From contig JAEZHY010000214.1 of the NCBI GenBank assembly GCA_023416335.1, positions 1 through 20,391 on the forward strand: a stretch of DNA of 20,391 nucleotides, in the 5' to 3' direction. The position numbers were made by a program, and so were the translations under genes. The number at the start of each line of letters is the position of its first letter. Positions within the stretch are counted from its first letter, which is position 1. A model generated the notes under the pieces. It did not search any database and had not been told where the DNA came from. It saw nothing but the letters and a program-made list of their open reading frames with translations. Shown piece by piece: positions 14,850-20,391 of this stretch. The DNA comes from Pseudomonadota bacterium. Lineage in GTDB: Bacteria; Desulfobacterota; Syntrophobacteria; Syntrophobacterales; Syntrophobacteraceae.

Positions 14850-16330
14850 ACCGTCCGCGAAACGAGCAGCGAAGCCCCGGCCAACAGGTCCCGCTGCCCC
14901 GGGCTTTCCAGCCATTCTTCCAAAGTGGGGGGCTGCGTCAGGAGCTGGGAAAGAGGCTCCCATTCCTGCCTGGCGGTAAGATCCACCCCTTTGTGAAGGA
15001 CCGACACGGGCCTGTCTGCCGAAATAACGATCACGATCGTATTCCTGTTCTCCGCGGAAAATCTTAAAGCCGAGTTGAAGCGGGCTCCACGAGCGCGATT
15101 CTCGACGGGTATGGACCTGCCGTCCAGGATACAGGCAAAGGCATGCAGGTGAAGGTCGGCACCGATATGGAGCGCCCCGTCCACCTTGGAAAGAGACTTC
15201 GCCAGATCGAGCATGACCTCGTCCTGCAGATCGACCGGCTTTGCCAGCGCCTGACCCGAAATTGACAGACGTTCCGGGCTGAGGTCCAGCACGATGGTGG
15301 CCCCGTGTCTCTGCTCCCCTGCCCTGACTACGATGCTGGACGCGATTTTAAAGAGGGCGTCCTGGTCTCCGTTCTTGAGAGGCGATTCAATCAGCAGTTC
15401 TTCGAGTTGTACAAGGTTCGGACGGCGATCCGAGGAGTTATAGCTGCCGTCGGCAAAGCTGCACACCAGATTTCCGGAAAAGCGCAAATAACCGTACCCG
15501 CCGCGAAAATCCGCGGTAATCCGGCACTCGGGCAACGGTCCCTGTGCAACTCCGATGATGTGGCGGCCGTCTGAAATCAGCCTTCGGTCCGAATTTTCCA
15601 CAGCGAGAATGAGCTTTCTCACGTGCTTGAAGTTCGTCAGCTTGAGTCTTTCCGGCTGCGGGAACCGAATGAGGAAAGGCACTGTTGGTATCATTGCCGG
15701 GTCGATGAAAACAAGGATCCCCCTGGGCCAGGCGCCTTCTTCCCTCGTCTTGGATATGCCGAGTATCGAGTCGAGAATCGAATAAACCTCCATCCGGCTG
15801 TCCAGGCCGAACTTCATATCCAGCTGGTCCCGGATGTAGTCCCGGACAGCATGCATCGCATACTCACGAAGGATATCCTGCGAGTTGCGCGTATAGAACC
15901 ATTCCTTGTTTTCCCAGTCGTGGGCCAGAAGGGAGGTGGCATGTTCGAGCCATCTTTCCGTCGGACCGGTCGAACACATCGTCGCGTGCTGTTCGGTGAA
16001 CCACATCTGGTAAAAGATGGACCGGGCCCTTCCGCCGAATGAAATGAGGCTCGCCAGATGGAGGTTTCCTTCCGGGAAAATCTGGCCGAAAAGCCGGATC
16101 TGCCTGACGTCGGGGGTCAGTTTCCGCCACAGGTCCGACTTGAGGTAGATCTTTTCGAGAACCGGTTCGTGTCCGTCCAGGAGCTTTTGGGGATCGTAAA
16201 TCCTGGCCGGTTGGTCCGGGGTTTCGGCATAAATCAGGGCAGCACGGCTTGGGCCGGAAAAATGAGACAAACCGTCGCATAATCCGTCATGGATGTGGAA
16301 GATGCTGAGGATCTTGGTAGAAAGGTCCAT
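14846..16330 (-). CDS. Protein with a divergent diadenylate cyclase (DAC/DisA_N-like) domain
   Basis: A 494-residue soluble protein. The last 130 residues resemble the DAC domain that makes c-di-AMP from two ATP: a DGA motif in DGALHIGADLHLHAFACIL (D384-A386), then RGARFNSALRFSAENRN (residues 414 on), then the strand TIVIVISADRPVSVLHKG. Order and spacing match DisA and CdaA, but the canonical GTRHRAA reads GARFNSA, so two of three RHR residues (418, 419) differ and activity is uncertain. The first 350 residues match no domain I can name; several DAC enzymes carry sensor domains in this position. No membrane segment is evident. The ATG at 16330 has only a poor ribosome binding site. It is a lone gene with a 218-base gap upstream. 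Confidence 0.6.
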   Translation of the reverse strand: MDLSTKILSIFHIHDGLCDGLSHFSGPSRAALIYAETPDQPARIYDPQKLLDGHEPVLEKIYLKSDLWRKLTPDVRQIRLFGQIFPEGNLHLASLISFGGRARSIFYQMWFTEQHATMCSTGPTERWLEHATSLLAHDWENKEWFYTRNSQDILREYAMHAVRDYIRDQLDMKFGLDSRMEVYSILDSILGISKTREEGAWPRGILVFIDPAMIPTVPFLIRFPQPERLKLTNFKHVRKLILAVENSDRRLISDGRHIIGVAQGPLPECRITADFRGGYGYLRFSGNLVCSFADGSYNSSDRRPNLVQLEELLIESPLKNGDQDALFKIASSIVVRAGEQRHGATIVLDLSPERLSISGQALAKPVDLQDEVMLDLAKSLSKVDGALHIGADLHLHAFACILDGRSIPVENRARGARFNSALRFSAENRNTIVIVISADRPVSVLHKGVDLTARQEWEPLSQLLTQPPTLEEWLESPGQRDLLAGASLLVSRTV

Positions 16331-16548
16331 TTCTCAATCGAACAGGAGGTTAATAAAGGCGCGGGGGATCACCTCTTTTGAGTACAATTTTCCTCCGATT
16401 ATTTCAAGCCTAAACGGCGGGAAATTTCGCAAATAGTCGTTTCCATCCTAAAAGCGCCATGCATTGAGATAGAGGATGTTTATTAATTCAGGTACGGAGT
16501 TGAACAACAAATATCGACTCGAGTCTAACACTATTGAAAGGTGAATGT

Positions 16549-17727
16549 ATGAACGGTTCGGCGGAAGTCGACTATTACCTTTGTGAAGATTTATTGTCTG
16601 AAGATGAAAAGATGGTGCGGGACCAGGTGCGTTCCTGGATAGAGGCAAGATACCTGCCGAAAGCGGCCGATTATTTCGAAAAGGGAGTTTTCCCGGTTGA
16701 ACTGGTTCCCGAGTTGGCGCAAATGGGGCTGCTGGGCTTCAAACTGAAGGAATACGGCGGGCGCGGCGGCAACAACGTCGCGTTCGGGCTGGTGTGCCGG
16801 GAACTGGAGCGAGGCGACAGCGGTCTCCGTTCATTCGTCTCCGTGATGAACTCCCTGGTGATATTCCCGATCCACCAATTCGGGACTCCGGAGCAGAAAG
16901 AGAGCTGGCTCCCGGCGCTCGTCAGAGGGGAAAAGATCGGCTGTTTCGGCCTTACCGAACCCGAATCGGGATCGGACCCTGGGAGCATGCGGACCGAAGC
17001 CGTCAGAAAGGGTGGGAAGTACGTTCTGAACGGCCGGAAAATGTGGATCACCAACGGCAGCATCGCGGACGTCGCAGTAATCTGGGCAAAAACTGAAGAC
17101 GGCGTTGTTCGCGGATTCCTGGTTGAAAAGGAAACCCCGGGGTTTTCGGCCCGCCTCATCGAGCGCAAGTTCTCCCTGAGAGCTTCGGTAACCTCCGTTC
17201 TCAACTTCGACAATGTCGAGATTCCCGAAGAGAATCTTCTGCCGGGCACCGAAGGTCTCAAGTCCGCGCTAATGTGCCTGAACGAAGCACGCTACGGAAT
17301 CGCCTGGGGCAGTGTTGGAGCCGCGACCGCCTGCTACGAAACCGCCCTGAACTACTCCAGGACGCGGCTCCAGTTTGGTGCCCCGCTCGCTTCCTTCCAA
17401 CTCGTACAACGCAAGCTCGTAAAGATGCTGACCGAAATCACCAAGGCGCAGCTTCTCTGCATTCGCCTGGGCAGGCTGAAAGACGAAGGGCGTGCACGTC
17501 ATACGCATATCTCCATGGCAAAAATGAACAATGCCTCAGAAGCTTTGAAAATAGCCAGAATGGCAAGGGATATCCTCGGGGCGAACGGAATCAGCCTGGG
17601 ATATTCCGTGATCCGGCACATGCTGAATCTTGAAACTGTAAATACATACGAGGGGACGGAGGATATTCATACGCTTGCGATCGGGCGGGATATCACCGGG
17701 ATGAGTGCGTTCAGCTGTGAGCCATAG
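16549..17727 (+). CDS. gcdH: Glutaryl-CoA dehydrogenase
   Basis: A 392-residue acyl-CoA dehydrogenase clearly closer to glutaryl-CoA dehydrogenase than to short-chain enzymes, by long stretches shared with the human protein: RELERGDSGLRS, GCFGLTEPESGSDP, KFSLRAS, NEARYGIAWG and NTYEGTEDIH. It oxidises glutaryl-CoA with FAD, passing electrons to ETF, in lysine, tryptophan or aromatic acid degradation. Residues Glu87, Arg94 and Ser95, which bind the distal carboxylate in the human enzyme, have the same numbers here, and the catalytic base is Glu368. Tyr367 before it is the residue kept in decarboxylating enzymes, so crotonyl-CoA plus CO2 is the predicted product. ATG 16549 follows AAAGGTGA by five bases; a TTG at 16534 is less likely. 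No ETF genes are in the window. Confidence 0.9.
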   Translation: MNGSAEVDYYLCEDLLSEDEKMVRDQVRSWIEARYLPKAADYFEKGVFPVELVPELAQMGLLGFKLKEYGGRGGNNVAFGLVCRELERGDSGLRSFVSVMNSLVIFPIHQFGTPEQKESWLPALVRGEKIGCFGLTEPESGSDPGSMRTEAVRKGGKYVLNGRKMWITNGSIADVAVIWAKTEDGVVRGFLVEKETPGFSARLIERKFSLRASVTSVLNFDNVEIPEENLLPGTEGLKSALMCLNEARYGIAWGSVGAATACYETALNYSRTRLQFGAPLASFQLVQRKLVKMLTEITKAQLLCIRLGRLKDEGRARHTHISMAKMNNASEALKIARMARDILGANGISLGYSVIRHMLNLETVNTYEGTEDIHTLAIGRDITGMSAFSCEP

Positions 17728-17975
17728 GGGTATCTAAGCTGGGGTACACATTGAAATAAGGAATTGGCGAGGTCGGCTTCGAACGTCTCGTAAACATGAT
17801 GGCATTGAAGTCTACCTGCATAGGTAAAATATCTGTTCCTTGCCACTTGCCCAATCTTCAAAGCGTAAATACCCACTGAGAAGCTAAACAACAACCATCC
17901 TCGCCACCAGTGAGACACAGCAGCCCCTCATGCGTTTTCGTGCGGGAAGAAAAAACGCCATTAACTTGTTCTTCG

Positions 17976-17985
17976 AACGTACGTT
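17976..17985. promoter_or_regulatory. Palindrome upstream of the Phd antitoxin, candidate operator
   Basis: AACGTACGTT is a perfect 10-base palindrome within TTCGAACGTACGTTAAC, 30 bases before the antitoxin ATG. Phd/YefM antitoxins repress their own promoters through short palindromes. The rest of the 287-base gap from 17728 shows no gene. Confidence 0.35.
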
Positions 17986-18014
17986 AACAGGCATCATGAT
18001 GACGGAGGTGACAT

Positions 18015-18257
18015 ATGATCACACTCTCTGCGAGCGAGGCCCGTTCACGGCTCGACAGTCTGATAGACGAGGCGGCGACGTCCCACGAACCGGTCAGGAT
18101 CACGGGGAAACGACGGAATGCCGTGCTCCTTTCCGAGGAAGACTGGGATGCTCTCCAGGAGAGGATCAACTCGCTGCCTGGTAAAGGAATCCGGGAACCC
18201 ATAAAGGAAGGATTTACGATACCGACCGAAGAATACGATGAGAACACGGGATGCTGA
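18015..18257 (+). CDS. Phd/YefM-family antitoxin, apparently without toxin
   Basis: An 80-residue protein with the Phd/YefM N-terminal DNA-binding and dimerisation fold: ITLSASEARSRLDSLIDEA, HEPVRITGKRRNAVLLSEEDWDALQE. The C-terminal tail, with PIKEGFTIPTEEYDE, is the flexible part that would wrap a RelE/YoeB or Doc toxin. The ribosome binding site GGAGGTGA is excellent. A toxin start would be expected at the overlapping ATG 18251 (in ATGCTGA), but the frame there closes after 38 codons (18367) and does not resemble a toxin, so the antitoxin is an orphan or its toxin has been lost. Confidence 0.82.
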   Translation: MITLSASEARSRLDSLIDEAATSHEPVRITGKRRNAVLLSEEDWDALQERINSLPGKGIREPIKEGFTIPTEEYDENTGC

Positions 18258-18367
18258 AGCAAGACGATTTTCACCGGGTCCTACACCGACCGACAGACAT
18301 TGACATCCCCAATCGATGCCGGCAAGCAATGGACGAGTGGTCTGGCCACCAGTCCGGACTGTGGTGA

Positions 18368-18587
18368 AGGGCATTTGCCGGCGCCACCTGGACTGCCTTG
18401 GAGAAGACCCCCGCCCCCGGGCCATCGGCTCCTGAAGCTCCCCAATGTGCTCATAACGCCCCATATGGGCGCACACACCGATGAGGCCGTTTCAGCGATG
18501 GGGTGGATGTCGCTTCGGGATCGCCTGGCTGTGCTGAAAGGCGAGAAGCCCTTGCATGCCGTTAACCTGGAAACCTGTGAGAATTGA
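18368..18587 (+). pseudogene. Remnant of a D-isomer-specific 2-hydroxyacid dehydrogenase C-terminus
   Basis: Two frames together give the end of a phosphoglycerate-dehydrogenase-like protein. From 18377 one frame reads AGATWTALEKTPAPG, like the usual AGAALDVFEKEP; after a frameshift in the C-rich stretch around 18408-18420 the other frame reads PPPGHRLLKLPNVLITPHMG, then AHTDEAVSAMG to the stop at 18585, including the family's catalytic histidine in TPHMGAHT. The NAD-binding part and everything N-terminal are missing, and a stop precedes the fragment at 18365-18367. It lies between the orphan antitoxin and the FGGY kinase, with its end 18 bases before the kinase ATG. The intact parent gene probably preceded the kinase in an operon. 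Confidence 0.65.
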
Positions 18588-18605
18588 TCGGAGGCGGAAT
18601 ACCGG

Positions 18606-20123
18606 ATGGGAAGTTCGGATTGGTTTCTGGGGATCGACCTTGGGACGGGCAGTTGCAAGAGCGTTGTCGTGGACGCTCGGACGAGAATTCTGGGATTTGG
18701 TTTATCCGGATACTCCGGGGGCGATGTCAGGGAGCAAAACGCCGAGAGCATGCCGGAAGCGGTCGCAGCATCGATGATTGCAGCGATCGCAGACGCCGGG
18801 GTTAAAGGCTCGAATTGCGCGGGACTAAGCCTTGGGGGCGCTCTTCACGGGATCATGGCGGTTGATGCGCATGGGATTCCTCTTACCGGCGTTATGACCT
18901 GGGCCGACGGACGCGCCGTCGCCAAATCGGACCGGGTAAAGGGCATGCCGATTTCCTCCGAACTCTACCGCGCCTGCGGCTGTCCGGTCCACCCGACGTA
19001 TCCCCTGTATAAGATTTTGTGGCTGCGTGAAGAACGGCCGGCCATCTTTTGTAAGTCGTCCCGGTTCATTTCCGCAAAGGAGTATGTTCTTCAGCGGATT
19101 ACCGGAGAGTACATGGTGGATTACAGCCTGGCGGCCGGGACGGGTCTTCTGAATATCCACAAACTGCAGTGGGAGCCTCAGGCACTGCAACTCGCCGGAA
19201 TCGCTGAGGACCGACTCTCGACCCTCTGTTCGCCAACCACCGTACATCACGGACTCGATCCTCTGTTTGCCAGCCGGACCGGCCTTCAGAAAGACGTCCC
19301 GGTGGCGGTCGGATCGTCTGACGCCGCAAATTCAAGCTTGGGCGCCGGGGCCGTGCTTCCCGGACAGGCAACCTGCATGCTTGGCACCAGCGGGGCACTG
19401 CGCGTTTTTGCGCATTCCCCGGTACTGGACTCTAAAGCTCGGACCTGGTGCTACGCCGTGGATGAAACACACTGGCTGGTCGGCGGCGCGATAAATAACG
19501 GCGGGGTTGCGCTCTCCTGGTTGAAAGACATTCTCAACCAGGGATTCCGACACCTGCCGCCGGAAGCTCTCCTCTCATTCGAGGACGTGCTGAATCTTGC
19601 CGCAAAGGCCGGCGCAGGCGCAGGAGGGCTGATCTGCCTACCATTTATTGCAGGCGAGCGAAGCCCCAACTGGAACGCGAACGCACGCGCGGCCTTTTTC
19701 GGAATGACCCTCGACCACAATGCGGTGCACCTTTCCCGAGCCTTGCTCGAAGGGATCGCGTTCCGGCTGCGAAGCGTCGATGAGGCCCTTGCGGAGGCAG
19801 GTTGTCATATCGATCACATCATTGCATCGGGAGGTTTCGTCAAATCGGAGTTCTGGCTCCAGCTTGTGTCGGATGTTCTCAACCGGGAACTCACAGTGCC
19901 AAAATGGGGGGAGACTTCTTCCCTTGGAGCCGCCTTCTGGGCGATTCTCGCCGTTGGCGGAAATAAATCGCTGGAAAGTCTCGCAGCGGCTGCGGAAATG
20001 GATCGCTCTCTCAGTCCGGACCCCGGCAATGTGTCTGTATACAGCCGGCTCTATTCGCTGTACCGGAAATTGTATCGATGCGCGTCGGCTCTCTTTGACG
20101 AGATCGCCGAGACAAACATTTGA
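18606..20123 (+). CDS. FGGY-family carbohydrate kinase, gluconokinase-like
   Basis: A 505-residue sugar kinase with complete FGGY architecture: phosphate-1 motif FLGIDLGTGSCKS (Asp11), catalytic aspartate in TWADGRA (Asp101), VGSSDAANSSLGAG and MLGTSGALR for the adenosine side, LPFIAGERSPNWN, and the C-terminal IIASGGFVKSEFWLQLVSDV family signature. GERSP with WNANARAAFFG is typical of the gluconokinase/xylulokinase branch, and gluconate is the best guess as substrate; xylulose or another sugar acid is possible. GGAGG lies about ten bases before the ATG. It follows a dehydrogenase remnant and ends 11 bases from a converging transporter. Confidence 0.85.
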   Translation: MGSSDWFLGIDLGTGSCKSVVVDARTRILGFGLSGYSGGDVREQNAESMPEAVAASMIAAIADAGVKGSNCAGLSLGGALHGIMAVDAHGIPLTGVMTWADGRAVAKSDRVKGMPISSELYRACGCPVHPTYPLYKILWLREERPAIFCKSSRFISAKEYVLQRITGEYMVDYSLAAGTGLLNIHKLQWEPQALQLAGIAEDRLSTLCSPTTVHHGLDPLFASRTGLQKDVPVAVGSSDAANSSLGAGAVLPGQATCMLGTSGALRVFAHSPVLDSKARTWCYAVDETHWLVGGAINNGGVALSWLKDILNQGFRHLPPEALLSFEDVLNLAAKAGAGAGGLICLPFIAGERSPNWNANARAAFFGMTLDHNAVHLSRALLEGIAFRLRSVDEALAEAGCHIDHIIASGGFVKSEFWLQLVSDVLNRELTVPKWGETSSLGAAFWAILAVGGNKSLESLAAAAEMDRSLSPDPGNVSVYSRLYSLYRKLYRCASALFDEIAETNI

Positions 20124-20134
20124 GATTTTTTCCC

Positions 20135-20391
20135 TTATTTACCTGCCGATCTTTTGGGAACCAGCAGCAAGATTCCCTTAGCCGTTAAACCGTAGCAGGC
20201 GATCTGCACGGCCATGGGAAGCGCGGTCCCGGTATGGAATAGCCCTGCGAGCGCCCCGCCGGTTGCGCCGAGAATATATTGAAAGATGCCCAGCAAAGCC
20301 GAAGCCCTTCCGGCTTCGGCGGCAAAGGGCTGCATTGCCATCGCGGTCCCGTTCGGGAAAATGAGCCCCAGAGAGCCGATGCACAGGAACA
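20135..20391 (-). CDS. Bcr/CflA-type MFS drug-resistance transporter, C-terminal end (partial)
   Basis: The start lies beyond the right edge. The visible 84 residues are the last membrane helices of a DHA1-type major facilitator: GLIFPNGTAMAMQPFAAEAG is the conserved helix-loop of the Bcr/CflA group, followed by SALLGIFQYILGATGGALAG and a final hydrophobic helix ending in a basic tail (VPKRSAGK). The group exports drugs or small solutes by proton antiport. It converges with the FGGY kinase with only 11 bases between stop codons. Confidence 0.75.
   Translation of the reverse strand, partial: FLCIGSLGLIFPNGTAMAMQPFAAEAGRASALLGIFQYILGATGGALAGLFHTGTALPMAVQIACYGLTAKGILLLVPKRSAGK

Noticed and set aside
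16344..16349. AGGAGG on the plus strand as a ribosome binding site for a new gene
   Set aside because: No start codon follows at usable spacing and no open frame of coding character begins there.

Overview
The window reads as chromosomal DNA of a moderately GC-rich anaerobic bacterium, most likely a Desulfobacterota (former Deltaproteobacteria) of the syntrophic or sulfate-reducing type. This is inferred from gene content: an indolepyruvate:ferredoxin oxidoreductase, an OFA-family carboxylate transporter, a CoA-disulfide-reductase/rhodanese fusion, succinate-type CoA-transferases and a glutaryl-CoA dehydrogenase. No rRNA, tRNA, CRISPR array, transposase or phage gene was seen. Species assignment is not possible from the sequence alone.

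Layout, left to right. (1) 3-311: the C-terminal end of IorA, converging through a bidirectional terminator on an OFA-family MFS transporter (404-1723, minus). (2) 1724-2423: a long promoter region with candidate promoters in both directions, followed by a classical AAA ATPase (2424-3692, plus). (3) 3778-4709: a toxin-antitoxin-like pair, a DUF4258 protein plus a MqsA-like zinc-finger/HTH protein, with a cluster of CGTAAC-core repeats in front. (4) 8067 down to 4770, minus: a three-gene operon of a tiny ten-cysteine zinc-ribbon protein, a CoA-disulfide-reductase-like flavoprotein fused to rhodanese, and a class I glutamine-amidotransferase-like (BPL_N) protein. A heptanucleotide tandem repeat supplies the last codons and stop of the third gene. 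(5) 8530-11581, plus: two tandem paralogous succinate/acetyl-CoA transferases behind a structured leader and closed by a strong terminator; the first copy has valine where the second has the expected catalytic glutamate. (6) 11921-13576, minus: a secreted D-aminoacylase-like amidohydrolase flanked on both sides by palindrome-rich intergenic repeats. (7) 13962-14849, plus: a PfkB sugar kinase, converging with a 4-base overlap on a protein with a divergent diadenylate-cyclase (DAC) domain (14846-16330, minus). (8) 16549-17727, plus: glutaryl-CoA dehydrogenase. (9) 18015-18257: a Phd/YefM antitoxin with no recognisable toxin, followed by a frameshifted fragment of a D-2-hydroxyacid dehydrogenase. 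(10) 18606-20123: a gluconokinase-like FGGY kinase, and the C-terminal end of a Bcr/CflA-type MFS transporter entering from the right edge.

Ior, the CoA-transferases and glutaryl-CoA dehydrogenase fit fermentative or syntrophic oxidation of amino acids and carboxylic acids through CoA thioesters. The most interesting items are the CoA-transferase pair with one apparently glutamate-less member, the DAC-like protein whose RHR motif reads RFN, and the zinc-ribbon/CoADR-rhodanese/amidotransferase-like operon. None is demonstrably a new system from sequence alone.
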